A stretch of 64,000 bases of DNA, taken from Pyropia yezoensis (Eukaryota; Rhodophyta; Bangiophyceae; Bangiales; Bangiaceae). Every line of letters starts with the position of its first letter. Position 1 is the first letter of the stretch. Positions 11,234 through 22,068 of this stretch are shown here, piece after piece. Location: positions 38,540,894 through 38,604,893 of the forward strand of contig CM020618.1 of NCBI GenBank assembly GCA_009829735.1, given 5' to 3'. The notes below the pieces were generated by a model that was given only the letters and a program-made list of their open reading frames with translations, had not been told where the DNA came from and made no database searches. The position numbers and the translations under genes were made by a program.

Positions 11234-13095
11234 CTACCCCTCTGGATCCGCGTCCTTTCTCTCCACGTTGATAGCGTCGTCTATCCGCAGGATAGTAATG
11301 GCCGCTTCGGCCGCGAACTGGATGGACTTGACCTTGGAGAGCGCCGGCTCCACCACCCCTGCCTTGCTGCTGTTCCGCACGACGCCGGTCAGCAGGTCCA
11401 GCCCCGACATCGCCAGCTCCTCCTTGCCCTTCTCAGTCTGCGACTTGTAGTGAGCCGCGCGAAGGCGGGCGACCAGGTCGGTGGCGTCCAAGGCCGCGTT
11501 CACCGCCAACGTCTTCGGGATCACCAGAAGTGCTTCCGCCACTTGAGCCACAGCCAATTGCTCGCGGGTGCCCAACGATGTTGCGTATTCGTCCAGGTGC
11601 ACAGAGAGGGCCGCCTCCACCGCTCCACCGCCAGGCACAACAGTCCCCGACTCGAGGGTGCGCTTCACCACGCACACGGCGTCGTGGAAGGAACGCCCCA
11701 TCTCGTCGCACATATACTCATTGGGCCCGCGCAGCAGAACCGAACACGCGGCGGTGGAGCGGCAGCCGCGAAGCACCGTCACGGTGTCATCGCGGATGCG
11801 CATCTCGGCTGCCTCCTCGGCGGCGCCCAGCTGGCTCTCATCAAGCGACTCATTGCCGTCCAGGTCGGCAAGGGAGCCCTGTACCACAGCACCCGTCGCC
11901 TTCGCCACCCGCCGCACATCCTCCAGAGGCACCCGCCGGAGAGCAATCGCGCCCGCTTCCACAAAATACTTGAGCGCTGCGTCGTCAATGCCCTTAGTCG
12001 TCAGAACCACGTTGGCGCCAGACGCAAGAATGGCGCGCACCCGGTCGCGGGTGATGTCCAGCTCCTTCTCCTGCGCGGCGTTAAGCGCGCTGGCGTCGTC
12101 AATCTGCACTTGAACGCCCATCTTCATCTTGGTCCGCCGCAAGTCCACGTCCAGGCACGCCACCCGCGCGGGGGACACACGAGAGGGCATGCCCTTGGCC
12201 GCCCGCCCGCAGTTGAGCGCTACCCCCGGAAGGAGCTCGCTCTCTCGCGCGGACTGACCCTGGCACTTGAGCACATGAACGGCCTTGATGGGGTACGTGG
12301 CGGGAAAGCCCCCCTTCTCACCCCCAGTCTTGATGGACAGAACCGCGTCGACGGCCATGTTGGCAAAATGAGAGGACTCCGCGGAGCCGAGAATCTTGGA
12401 TGAAAGCGACGTCGCCGCTGCGTTGACGAGGAGCTCCCGTCCAAGGGCTTCCACGGGCGTCGCCTACATAACGAAGGGAGAGAGACAGGAAATGGTGGAG
12501 AAAAGCAAACAGAAAAAGCTTCCCTGATGTGTCAATCGCTGATAGGAAAAACACACAGCGCCACTGAACCGCAGACAGCAGGTACCCACAACACCAGAAG
12601 CCAAGGACAAGCCAACTCAGTCCACGCCAACCCATCCCAAGAAAACGCCCGCTCCGCACCCTACAAACCGCCCCCATCCCGCAAACGTACCATTTGCTCC
12701 CGCACGTACTTGCACGCCTCCCGAATCGCCAGGCGGTATCCCCCAATGATGTTAGTTGGATGAATCTTATCCTGGACAAGGTCGTTGGCGCGCTTGAGCA
12801 GCTCCGCTGCTAGGATCACCACCGACGTGGTGCCGTCGCCCACCTCCTGGTCCTGCTGCTGCGCCAGCTCGGTGAGGATGCGCGCAGCGGGGTGCTCCAC
12901 CTCAAGGAGCCCCACAATTGTAGCGCCATCATTGGTAACCGTAACGTCGCCCACCTGGTCGACGAGCATCTTGTCCAGGCCCTGGGGCCCCAGGCTGGAC
13001 CGCAGGATGTTGGCCACTGCCACACAGGCGGTCACGTTGGCAGACCGCACATCTTGGCCGCTTTCTCTATGGCCACTAATGGCAAGGGAAGTCAT
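11234..13095 (-). CDS. CCT1: T-complex protein 1 subunit alpha (cytosolic chaperonin CCT1)
   Basis: One of eight subunits of the hetero-oligomeric CCT/TRiC chaperonin, which folds actin, tubulin and other cytosolic proteins with ATP. Exon 1 is 12691-13095 (135 codons) and exon 2 is 11234-12463. The joined product is 544 aa, normal for the family. The start is the ATG at 13095 (MTSLAISG...), matching the usual short N-terminus. Group II chaperonin landmarks are present: LGPQGLDKML at 35-44, NDGATI at 55-60, GDGTTSVV (nucleotide site) at 86-93, LTTKGIDD in the apical domain, and MCDEMGRSFHDAVCVVKR followed by VPGGGAVEAALS. The run AITILRIDDAI near the C-terminus favours the alpha subunit. The phase-0 intron (12464-12690, GTACGT...TAG) joins REQM to ATPVEALGREL exactly where the homologues are continuous. 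Confidence 0.95.
12464..12690 (-). other. CCT1 intron, 227 nt, GT-AG
   Basis: The donor reads ATG|GTACGTTTG and the acceptor TATGTAG|GCG on the minus strand. Removing it restores an uninterrupted CCT1 frame. Confidence 0.93.
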
Positions 13096-14390
13096 CGTGG
13101 GCAACGTAGACAATGGCCCGCGGCGGGCGGAGGGAAGAAACCCGCCAAGGACAGCACGGCAGGGGACAAGGCGTCGACGGCGTCGGCAAGTGTCTCTGTC
13201 GACGATGCCAGGCGCGTTGCCAAGGCGATGAGCAGCGTCTGGTCTGACACCGGTCGACGTCGGTGACGGCGGAAGACCGGATCGGGCGTGCTGATAGATG
13301 AAAATATGTGGAGCTGACAGCATTACACAATGAAAATGTACAGAAACCCAAACCTAATCATGGATAGTGGACAAGTACGCACTTACTACACGTGTCGAGG
13401 GATGGACGACCCTTCCCACAGGTGCATCTTTCGGTGCCCTTCCCGGGGTGCGTGAAGCGTGCGGGCCGTCCAGCGCGTCAAGTGCACGACGCCTGGCGGA
13501 ACGTCCACCCGCAGGACCTCAAGGGCCTCTCCGTTTCCTCCGGCCACCGCTTCCTCCCCTCACCGCTGCCCAGGGCGATCCTGCACGATCACCGTGCCTT
13601 GACGATGCGGTACACACGACAAGCCACCCGTCCCCGTTCCCACCTCTGTGCGTGCACTCGACGGCTGATTGGGGGGGGGGGGGGGTGGGGGGACGGGAGG
13701 ACGTGGGGGGTGCGGGGAAATGGGCCAGCCAAGCCGCTCACCCCGTCCACCGCGGGGGGGCATCCCCAGCATTATGACTAGGGCAGCTGCCCTGCGGTGC
13801 CTGATGGTGGTCAGAGGTCTGACAGGGGGGGAGGGGCCCTGGGTAGTGGTGGTTGGGGAGGCCTCAGGGTAGTGGGTGGTCGGGGGTGAGCGCACTGGGG
13901 GGCCTCGCCGCAGAGCGCCGAGGCCAGGCCTGGCCGGCACGGCAGCCTTTTCCCCCCGTCGCGCCCGTTCGCCGCCCCGACCCGCACCGCCCGCGGCTCG
14001 TTCGTCGTCGTCGCCACCCGGCCCGCCGCGTTCAACGTCGGTGGGGACTGGGTTGCACCACCGACGTTGACCGGCTGTCGCCACCCACGTTGAACGCACG
14101 CGCCTCCCATTCCCGGGCGGCGTGTTGTCTCAAGCAACGTCCCCCCACCCCGACGGATTAGGCGGTCCTCGCTGGCCCACCTCGCACGCCGGCGCGCGCT
14201 TGGGCGGCGGCCACTGCGCTTTTCCCGGCCATTCTGCCCGCCACCTCCTGCCATTCAAGCTCGACTGAAGAGTTGTGAAAGCGAGGGGGGAGGGGAGGGC
14301 GGGGGGAGGTGGGGGGGGAGGCACGTTTGGGAGAGGGAGGGAGGGAGGGAGGGAGGGAGGGAGGGAGGGAGGGAGGGAGCGCGCCACGCG
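13096..14390. other. Intergenic DNA with a G15 run and a GAGG microsatellite
   Basis: A run of 15 G lies at 13671-13685. A (GAGG)n microsatellite covers about 14330-14378, immediately before the start of the next plus-strand ORF. No coding region was recognised. Confidence 0.55.
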
Positions 14391-17300
14391 ATGGAATCCT
14401 CTCCGTCGGGTCGGGAGCTGGGTGTGCGCACGTTGCGGTCGGTGTGGGAGCAGCGGGCGGGGGGTGAAGGTTCAGCGGAAGCCAGGGCCGCCGCGCTGGT
14501 GCCGTCGCCGACCGTAGCCGCCGCCGCAGCTGCGGCGGCCGCTTCGACATCGGCCGCGTTGGCTGCCGAGGCGGCGGCGGCGGCCGAGGCGGCGGCGGTG
14601 GCCGAGGCGGCGGCGGCGGCCGAGGCGGCGGCGGCGGCCGAGGCGGCGGCAGCTACCGAGGCGGCGGCAGCTACCGAGGTGGCGACGGCAGCGGCGGCGG
14701 CGACGGCGGCGGAAGCTGTCCCTGCTGCCGCGCGGCGGGTGGCGTCGGCACCAGCGCCAGCGGCCGGCGACGGCGTGGCCGGCGGTGGCGACACCGTGGG
14801 CGATGCCTGCAAGGAGAATACGCGGGCGTCGGGCGGGGGCGGGGCAGGCAACCTGGCGGTCGTGCGGGCGGACACCAAGGCGGCGGCGCCCGCCCCCGCG
14901 GGCGGCACGCCCGCGGCACCATCTGCGACAACGGGCGCGGGCACGGGCGTGGCGGCGTCGGCGGCGGGTGCCAAGGTGCGGCGGCGTCGGCGGCCAAAGT
15001 CGGTAGCCCTCCCCGCGCCGTCCCCCGCTGCCGGGGAGCGCCGCCGCGCAACAGCGGTCGGCGCGGCGGCGGCAGCGTCAGAGGCGCTGCGGGGGGTCCC
15101 CCCGCCCGCCCCGCCCGCGCCGGCCACGCCCGCCACCCTGCGCGCGGCGGGAGCGGCGGGGGCGGCGTCGGCGGCGACCACGGTGGGGCCACCCGTCCCG
15201 GGTGGCCTCGACGGTGTTGGCGGCACGCCCGAGGGGGGGGTGGGGCGGCCCGGCGGTTCCGCGCGGGCGGTGCTGTCGCCGGGTTTGGCGGGGCCGCTCA
15301 CCACCCCGTCGGCGGCGCGGCCGCGGCGCAAGGTGCGGGCGGCGAGCAAGCAGCAGCGGGCGGCAGGCGGGCGTCGGTCGGGGGGGGGCGGTGGTGCGGG
15401 CACGGCGGCCGCCGCCGCCGCGGGCGCGCCGTCGGTGGGCCATGCGGCTGCGTCGCGGCAGCGGGGGATTGCCAAGGGGCGTGGCCGAGCGCCGGCAGGG
15501 GTTTCGACGGCGGCGTCTGCGGCGTCGAGTGTGGGCGGCGGCGGCGGTGGTGGCGGCGCGGCACCAACGAGTGGCTCCCACGGTGCGGCCCCCCTAGTTT
15601 CGAGCCGCGGCGCGTCGGCGGCTTCCCACTCCTCCACCTCCTCAGCGTCTTCGGCGGAAGGGGACAATGAGTTTAAAGAGCTGATGGCAATGCTGTCGGG
15701 CGACACGGCCTCCTCGGTCGAGTGCCGGCCGGGGATGCTTGCCTCCCTCCCGTCGGCGCCGCTTCTGCCGTCGCTGCACCTGCCCGTGATGTTGATGGGG
15801 ACGCCCACGGCGGTTGAACCCCGCCCCAGTCGACGTTCGCGGCTGCCCACACCGTCGTCCTCTTCAGACGACGACGAGGGTGCCTCCGAGCCGTCTTCGT
15901 CCGACTCGTGGACGTCGGCGCCGTCCACGTTGACAGTGTCCGGTTCCGGGATCACCCCTTCTTCGGGGGACAAGGATCCCGCACGCGGCACTCACACGCT
16001 CATCACCCCATCGTCGCACCCACAGAGGTCGACACCCAGCCCAGAGGATGAGGACGTTTACGCGCTGACGCCAGCTTCCCCGCGGCCCGAGCTGGCTGGC
16101 CGGAGAGGAGGTGGCGGCGGAGGTGGCGGCGTCGGCGGCGGCGGTGGCGGCGCCTCGTTGCTGTCGCCCGCCACGCCAGACACGGGCATGTGGGCACTGA
16201 CGCCCACCACCGCCGCAGCGGTGGTGGTGCGCTCCCCCCCCGGTGGCGGGCAGCGGCTGGCGCGTGCCGCCTCGGTCGGGGGTCCCCCCTCGACGACAGA
16301 CGCGGGCGCGCGACTTGCCTTTTTTGTCTCACTTCCACTTGGGGATGAGGAGGAGAGCTCCTCCACCGACAATGACGACAGCTTGTACGTGCCGTCGCCG
16401 GTGGTGGCCATCCGGTCAAGACGGTCTGTCGCACAAGGCGGCAGCGGCAGCGTCACCGCCGCCGCCGCCTCGTCGTCGGGGCCGGTGCAGGCCGCGGCGC
16501 TGCCGCCGCGGGCCCTCAACCTGCAGGCGCTGGAGCAGAGCCCGTCACCGGGTGGCCATGGGAGCGGCCCGCTGACCGCCGTTGCCGACAGCGTCTGCTC
16601 CACCGCCCGGGCGGTGGACCTGTCCTCGCCTGGCTGGGTGGAGATTGACACCCCCGCAAATGCCGCGTCACTGGCGGGCAGCGCCGACAGTGGCGGCGGT
16701 GGCGGCGACGGCGGCGGTGGCCGTGGCCTCCTCGGAGGCCACCACCCGCATCGGCGAAAGCAGCGGCCGCCACGGCCACCGGCTGGCCAGTGGGAGGGGC
16801 CCCCCCACGGAGGGAGTGGGGTCGGACAGGCGCTCCCCCGCGGTGGTTTGACGGCCGCCGCCGACGCTGGCGGGGGTGGGGGTGGTGGGGGCAGGGTTGC
16901 GGATTGCCCCGGCGGGGGTGGGCGGCGGCGATCCGGCGGCGCAGCGCCCCAGCCGCCGGCCATGAACCCGGCGGCAGCCTTTCGCGGCTGCATGTCTCTC
17001 CCTGACGGGGCCGCCGCGGTGGCGGCGGCCACCACCAGCCGCGACCGCACCGGCCATGCGGTGGGCGGCGCCGGCGGCGCCAGCGGCCCGACCCCCCCGC
17101 CGCCCCTCTTTGGACGCGCCGCGTCGCTGGTGCACTCGCACCCGCGGGACAAGGTGACCGTCCCCCTGCGCGCCCCTCCCGCCGCGGGCCGCCGAGGCGG
17201 TGGCGGTGGTGGCAGCGGCGGCGGCGGACGGGGCGGGGCAGCGGGGGATGGCTCGTCGGGTTCGCTCGTGAGCAGCAAGCACCGCAACCGGCTGCGGCTG

Positions 17301-17930
17301 TGGGGCAGCGGGGGGGGCGGGGGGGCAGCCGGTGGCGGCAGCACCCCGGCCTCCTCTGCCGGCGGCCCCGGCGGGGGCGGGGCGGGGGGCGCTGGCGGCA
17401 GCGGCGGCGGCGGGCCGCTCCGCTCCCCCGCCCGCGGGATGTCCCGCAGCCGGAGCATCCTCTCCCTCCGGCGGTCCACCTCAGAGGCGGGCGTCCGCCG
17501 CCGCGGCAGCGGCGGCGCGGGGGGCGGCGGCGACAGCAGCACGGGCGGCCCGCCCGGCGCGTCGGGGAGCCGCGCGGACTTTGTGTCGCGCCTGGAGCTG
17601 CCGCTGGCGCGGTCGGCGGTGGAGACGGCGCTGTCGTTTGCCGCCGGCGGCGCGGCGGGGGTGGTGGCGGTGGGCGGCCGGGGCGGGCGCACGCTGCGGG
17701 CGACGGTGGACGGGGTGGGGGTGGTGGTGACGTTTGGGGAGGGGGGGGGGGGTGCCGCCGGGGATGGCCGCACCATCACCAGCGTCAAGGTGCGCCGTGC
17801 GCGGGGGTCGGGGGGCGGGGGGGCAGACCCGGCCGGCTTTGCCCGCGTCGCCCAGATGGTGGGCGAGGCGCTCGCGCTGTCGGGCTCCCAGCCTCGGGGG
17901 GGGGGAGGGGGGGGCGGGCGGCCGCGGTGA
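14391..17930 (+). CDS. Long Ala/Gly/Ser-rich protein of unknown function, possible KA1-like C-terminus
   Basis: A single ATG-initiated frame of 1179 aa. Residues 45-100 are an Ala-Glu repeat (AAAAEAAAVAE type). Residues 100-420 are Ala/Gly/Pro-rich. Residues about 425-700 are more ordinary, with Ser clusters, acidic patches (SSSSDDDEGASEPSSSDS) and Thr-Pro motifs repeated as YALTPASP and WALTPTT. Then Gly-rich spacers surround SRSRSILSLRRSTSEAG. The last about 110 residues look folded: helix (SAVETALSF), three strands (GVVAVGG, LRATVDGVGVVVTF, TITSVKVRRARGS) and a final helix (FARVAQMVGEALAL). This alpha-beta3-alpha order resembles kinase-associated KA1 domains, but no kinase domain is present, and this is inference. 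An opposite-strand frame is also open, as expected from composition. That the locus is coding is likely; its function is unknown. Confidence 0.55.
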   Translation: MESSPSGRELGVRTLRSVWEQRAGGEGSAEARAAALVPSPTVAAAAAAAAASTSAALAAEAAAAAEAAAVAEAAAAAEAAAAAEAAAATEAAAATEVATAAAAATAAEAVPAAARRVASAPAPAAGDGVAGGGDTVGDACKENTRASGGGGAGNLAVVRADTKAAAPAPAGGTPAAPSATTGAGTGVAASAAGAKVRRRRRPKSVALPAPSPAAGERRRATAVGAAAAASEALRGVPPPAPPAPATPATLRAAGAAGAASAATTVGPPVPGGLDGVGGTPEGGVGRPGGSARAVLSPGLAGPLTTPSAARPRRKVRAASKQQRAAGGRRSGGGGGAGTAAAAAAGAPSVGHAAASRQRGIAKGRGRAPAGVSTAASAASSVGGGGGGGGAAPTSGSHGAAPLVSSRGASAASHSSTSSASSAEGDNEFKELMAMLSGDTASSVECRPGMLASLPSAPLLPSLHLPVMLMGTPTAVEPRPSRRSRLPTPSSSSDDDEGASEPSSSDSWTSAPSTLTVSGSGITPSSGDKDPARGTHTLITPSSHPQRSTPSPEDEDVYALTPASPRPELAGRRGGGGGGGGVGGGGGGASLLSPATPDTGMWALTPTTAAAVVVRSPPGGGQRLARAASVGGPPSTTDAGARLAFFVSLPLGDEEESSSTDNDDSLYVPSPVVAIRSRRSVAQGGSGSVTAAAASSSGPVQAAALPPRALNLQALEQSPSPGGHGSGPLTAVADSVCSTARAVDLSSPGWVEIDTPANAASLAGSADSGGGGGDGGGGRGLLGGHHPHRRKQRPPRPPAGQWEGPPHGGSGVGQALPRGGLTAAADAGGGGGGGGRVADCPGGGGRRRSGGAAPQPPAMNPAAAFRGCMSLPDGAAAVAAATTSRDRTGHAVGGAGGASGPTPPPPLFGRAASLVHSHPRDKVTVPLRAPPAAGRRGGGGGGSGGGGRGGAAGDGSSGSLVSSKHRNRLRLWGSGGGGGAAGGGSTPASSAGGPGGGGAGGAGGSGGGGPLRSPARGMSRSRSILSLRRSTSEAGVRRRGSGGAGGGGDSSTGGPPGASGSRADFVSRLELPLARSAVETALSFAAGGAAGVVAVGGRGGRTLRATVDGVGVVVTFGEGGGGAAGDGRTITSVKVRRARGSGGGGADPAGFARVAQMVGEALALSGSQPRGGGGGGGRPR

Positions 17931-18058
17931 GCGCCGACGGGCTGCCCGTGCGGCGCGCGGCAGCACACACCCATAAACGTACATACAGGATGGATTGAGG
18001 AGTCCACCTGCGGGGTGCGGCACGGGGGGGGGGTGGCGGCGGCGGCGGCGGTGGTGGA

Positions 18059-18093
<35 letters not shown>

Positions 18094-18989
18094 GTCCACT
18101 GCCGGCGCTCGCCGGGAGGGCGGCGTCGCCCCTGCAGGCGGCCGGCGGCGGCGCCCCGTCCCGCTGTCGGGGGACGCCGCCGCCCCCCGGCCGCGCGGCC
18201 GGGCGGCGCTCGGGATTCGGTCTTAGGGAGGAGCGGGCCCCCCTCGCCCGTCCGGTTGGCAAGACACTCGAACCCCGCCCCGCCATTGCCGGCGGGCGGC
18301 AGCGGGGGACGGCGGCCGCTGCGGCAGCGGGGTGGCGACGACGGCGGCGGTAGTTGCGTGGCGGTCACGGTGGCGGCGGTGGCGGCGGCGGACCGGCGCC
18401 GCGGCCGCCGCCGCCCCCCGAGCGCCCAATGGGGTGGAGAGGCCGTCCTGTACCCGACCGGCGCCGTCCCCCCGCCCCCCGCCGGCCACCCCACCCGCCC
18501 GCCCCGCGGCCATGACCTCCACCGACGGGTTTGAGTACGGCGAGAGATAAAAAAAGACAAAACCACCGTCCAGAGAAAGAAGGAAAAAATGAACGCACGG
18601 GTGCGGGCTTGCCACCGCGGCGCACCCACGCTGGGATGCACCACCGCGCGAGCGCACGCCCCCCCCCTCCTTTGCCCCCCGCACCGCTGGGGGCCGCGCC
18701 CGCGGGGTGGTCGCTCTTGGCGTGCGCACCCGCCTGTCCCCCCCGTCCCACACACCTCCTCCCTAACCCGGTCGCCGCCTCACCGCCTCCCGGCCCACCC
18801 CCACGTCTCTCCTCAAGAGGTGCCCCAACGGCAGTGCCTCAAGTGGATGCGGGCACGATGGGAGCGCCGCAACGATGGGAGCGCCGCCACGCTCCCCCCC
18901 CCCAAACCAGGCCTCCTCAGCTCACGCAGCCCGCAAAAAGCCGTCTCCCTGCCGCGCCCGCCCTCGCGCGTGCGCGCCCACCCACGCGC
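17931..18989. other. GC-rich spacer between convergent genes
   Basis: Contains a GGC run at about 18040-18090 and overlapping open frames on all strands. No gene was recognised. It lies between the 1179-aa ORF (+) and NDUFA5 (-). Confidence 0.5.
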
Positions 18990-19899
18990 TCACTCGACGA
19001 GCGTCACGTCGACCTTGGCGTGCCCCGCCGGCAGCTCCCACGGCGCCCACTCGGCCATGGCTGGGATGAGCTTCAGCTCCGCCTGCGCCGCCGCAATCAC
19101 CTCCTCCACCGCCCCCAGGCCGAGCTTGGCCTCCAACGCCCGCACGTCGGGGGTGGCGTTGACCACCCCCAGCCGGTGGGCCGTCACCTTTTCCACATTC
19201 ACCCGGTACGCGGCGGTGGGCGGGATGGCCTGCAGCGCCGCCGTCGTCTCCGCGTAGAGGCCGCGCAGCGTCTGGGTTGGGGGGGAAGCGGGGGGGGACG
19301 GGAGACGGGGGCGGGGGGGGGGGGTCCCGTGGCAGGCAAAAGGCCCAGGGGGCCAAGAAGAAAGAGAAAGAAGTGCGAGAGAGAGGGGGGGGGGGGGGCG
19401 GGATGGGAGCGCCCGGCCGTGGGGCGAACGGTCGCCGTCAGTGCCGGTGCCACTTCCCAGGGACAGCCACAAGCTCGACAAACGCACAGGCACGTGCACC
19501 AACGGGGCCCAGCGGGCGGCGCCTCCCCCCCTTCCCACGCATCACCGCCGACGCGTTCCAGGCGGAGCTGCTGCTCCGCCCGAGAAGCGGGGTTCCGCAG
19601 GCCGCGAATGCCCAGAGAGATGCCGCCGCGGCATTGGCGTCCACACACACCCCACCCCCCGGTCCCCACTGCCTCCCCCTCCGCGCCTGACGAGCAGGCC
19701 AGAGCGGGCAGATGGGGGGCGACGCACCGCTACCCCCGGTGGGGACGATGGGCCCCTCAAACAAACGTACCTCATGGGGGTGCGGGTCCAGCTTGAGCCC
19801 CGCGTGGCCCGACACGCGGTCAGTCACCCGGCGCACGCCCCGGGCGGCGGCGGCCGCCGCCACCCGCGACGTTGCACCCGTGGCGACGGCGCGGAGCAT
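18990..19899 (-). CDS. NDUFA5: NADH:ubiquinone oxidoreductase subunit NDUFA5 (B13 / 29.9-kDa type)
   Basis: An accessory subunit on the matrix arm of mitochondrial complex I. Exon 1 is 19771-19899 (43 codons, ATG at 19899) and exon 2 is 18990-19271. The joined product is 136 aa. The N-terminal 30 residues (MLRAVATGATSRVAAA...) are Arg/Ala-rich, a typical mitochondrial presequence. Conserved family features follow: GLKLDPHPHE joined to TLRGLYAETTAALQAIP, then AYRVNVEKVTAHRL, the PDVRALEAKLGLGAVEEVI segment, and QAELKLIPAMAEWAPWE. The phase-0 intron (19272-19770, donor GTACGT, acceptor CCCAG) sits between HPHE and TLRG, where homologues read through. It contains long G/C and GAGA tracts. The C-terminal tail is shorter than the animal one. 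Confidence 0.9.
19272..19770 (-). other. NDUFA5 intron, 499 nt, GT-AG
   Basis: The donor is GAG|GTACGTTTG and the acceptor AACCCAG|ACG on the minus strand. The intron holds C- and TCTC-rich tracts (as read on the minus strand) but no sign of a third exon. Confidence 0.88.
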
Positions 19900-20195
19900 G
19901 GTGGCGCCGCCCTGCCCACCGAGACGACGCGAAAAGGGAGGGGAGGGGTGGGGGGGCGGAGGGCGAGGTCCCACAGCGCTGGATCAGGGGTGTGTGCAAG
20001 GGCAATAGGGGGAGGGGGGGGGGGGGGGGAGGGCGGGGAGAGCGCAGAGGGTGGGGCGAGCGACGACAAGAGGCGGGCGGGAGGGTGGGAGGGGCGATGC
20101 GAGGTGGCGAAGACGACAGGTCGCGGTTTCTCCTCGATCATCGAAAAGCATTGTGTAGGTCTGCGAGAAAAGAAGGGCGGAACGGACGCACTTTG

Positions 20196-21305
20196 GGGCG
20201 TACCCACCAACGTGACTATCCCACACCCCCAGTTAAGGGCGGACATTAGAGTTCAGAAGGAATATTGCATTACATCCAACACGTGCCACGTTCGGGCGAC
20301 TTCTCTCTCGATACGGCTTCCTGGTTGGACGAGAGAAAAGATATACGACCATACGCAGCAAGAAAAAAGGAAGCAAGAACACAAAAGAAATAACAAGAGA
20401 AAAAAGAGGTACAGCCGTATCTCTTCCTTAGCACAGAAAAATGCCCTGTCAAGAGGGCCATTTTTTCCATGCATAAAAAGTCAATGGTTCACAGTGGTTC
20501 GGCAATTAGTCCGCGCGCGAATGCAACTTTCAGGGGCTCTCGCACTTGTATATAAGTTTTACAATTCTCCCGGGAATCCGTCTGATCCACAGCGCAAATC
20601 GAACGGCCCCACCCGCTCCTGCCAGAGCCCACGGTCAGATCCGGACATGAGAGCGAAAGGACAAGGAAGCAGCAGCGGAGGAGGCCGAAGCAGAGGCCGA
20701 CGATGCCTTGGTCGCTGCTGCAGAGGAAATGTGCCTTGCCATTTTGCTTGACGATTAAAGATACACTGGCTGTTCTTTCACATGACCTGTGACTCTGGAC
20801 ATTCCTTTGTACATCTTCCAGGTTCCTATGTCTTCGCTCAGGTTCCCCTGGGTGCCCCGTGTGCGACTTGCGCGCATGCCGAGGAGGAAGATAAGACGAC
20901 CAACCCATGAAAGAGACCTTCTGGGATGCGGGGAAATAACTGAGCTGCTGTTGTTCCCGTGCAACGATCCCCTTCCGCCTTAGAGGGCCTGCTCCCCCTT
21001 GGGCTGTCTTGTGTGACTTCGTCGTTGCTGTGGCGATGCCCGTGAGGCACTGTGCGCTTTTTCATTGAGAAGGAATGTGCTGATTCCATGTCGATTTTCC
21101 ACGCAAGAGGCCCTCCAGAGCTGCCCCAGGCAGCTGTGCTCCATTTCTCATCAGACACGTCGCTTGAACCCTGGAATAGTGTGACAATTTTCAGTATATG
21201 CCATATTTGCTCCTGACACAGCGCTCTGGGCCAATGGCTGATCCGGAATCGCTCTGAACTCTAGTGTCCGCTCTGGGCACGCCTTAACTGGGGGTGCCCA
21301 CAATG
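20196..21305. mobile_element. Non-autonomous DNA element with inverted termini
   Basis: The left end (20196-20255) and right end (about 21255-21305, inverted) share ACCCCCAGTTAAGG and GGACAYTAGAGTTCAGA in the same order, with small indels between. The outermost left sequence GGCGTACCCACCAACGTGA is the same as the termini of the 9.35-kb element at 27.5 kb, linking the two families. The interior, about 1 kb of moderate GC, has no supported gene. Exact boundaries and target duplication are unclear, because GACTAT-containing motifs flank both sides. Confidence 0.55.
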
Positions 21306-21357
21306 GACTATAATGTAACGTTACAGAGCGCAATTGCATATTCCTGTAACGAAGCGA

Positions 21358-21491
21358 CAGCCAATCAGATGAAGCCCAAGGAGACCGCCGTTGGTCCGTG
21401 GACTATCGGGATGACCAAGGCAGCGAGTTTTAATCACACCGATAGTCAACTGACTATTGGGCGGGTGGTGATACGCGCGTCTGATTGGCTG
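21358..21491. mobile_element. 134-bp MITE-like palindrome
   Basis: The ends CAGCCAATCAGA (21358-21369) and its inverted copy (21480-21491) flank a second, imperfect inverted pair of GACTATCGG-type motifs (around 21399-21425 and 21432-21455). The inner motif is shared with the hairpin at 27690-27758, suggesting one repeat family. Confidence 0.5.
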
Positions 21492-21795
21492 AAATGACTC
21501 TCAAGTTGTGACGAAAGCAAAGTAGGACTTTCATACCGAAAGCCAGTATATGGCCTCGTTTTAGTCACCCCTTTAGTCCGCGTGGGTGGGTATGACTATG
21601 GGGGGAAGGATTGGCAACGTGTCTTTCTTTCCCCAGCAATCGGCCCCGTGCGGCCTTGGCCGGGGGCGCGCTGTCGTGCGGACGCGGCTGTCACGACTCT
21701 CAAAGCCCCACCCACAGCACGCCCCCCTCACCGGGCTCTTTCCAGGTACCGTCTCCCCCCTCCCCTCCCCCAGCACTTGACTTTACCCACCCACG

Positions 21796-22068
21796 ATGCT
21801 TTCCGCGGCGGCCGCCGCCGCTCTCCGGCGGGGTGCCTCCCCGCTGCTGCGGCGCCCCGCCCCCGCGTCGGCGCTGCCCGCCGGGCTGCGGCGCGGGCTG
21901 GCGGCTGGCGCGCCGCCCCCCCCCCCCGCCTCGCCCCTCCCCGGCCACACTTACGTGGATCGGTCACCGCGGGTGGAGGCCATGTACACCTCCCGGCCGA
22001 CGCTGCTCAAGGCGTACGCCGCGGTGGTCGTGGTGAGCACCCCGCTGTCGCTGTACCTCACCGCCTGA
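21796..22068 (+). CDS. Small mitochondrial-type single-pass membrane protein, unknown
   Basis: An ATG-initiated frame of 90 aa, preceded by a pyrimidine-rich leader. Residues 1-35 are Ala/Arg/Leu-rich without acidic residues (MLSAAAAAALRRGASPLLRR), a good mitochondrial presequence. A Pro-rich linker follows, then a conserved-looking segment HTYVDRSPRVEAMYTSRPT at 51-69, and a C-terminal hydrophobic helix LLKAYAAVVVVSTPLSLYL. The architecture fits small accessory subunits of respiratory complexes, but I cannot match it to a named one. Composition leaves alternative frames open, so existence is likely rather than certain. Confidence 0.55.
   Translation: MLSAAAAAALRRGASPLLRRPAPASALPAGLRRGLAAGAPPPPPASPLPGHTYVDRSPRVEAMYTSRPTLLKAYAAVVVVSTPLSLYLTA

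Noticed and set aside
10766..12403. 545-codon plus-strand frame
   Set aside because: Antisense shadow of CCT1 exon 2.
16058..18286. 742-codon minus-strand Pro-rich frame
   Set aside because: Complement of the Gly/Ala/Ser-rich plus-strand ORF; lacks any acidic/Ser-patterned or folded segment.
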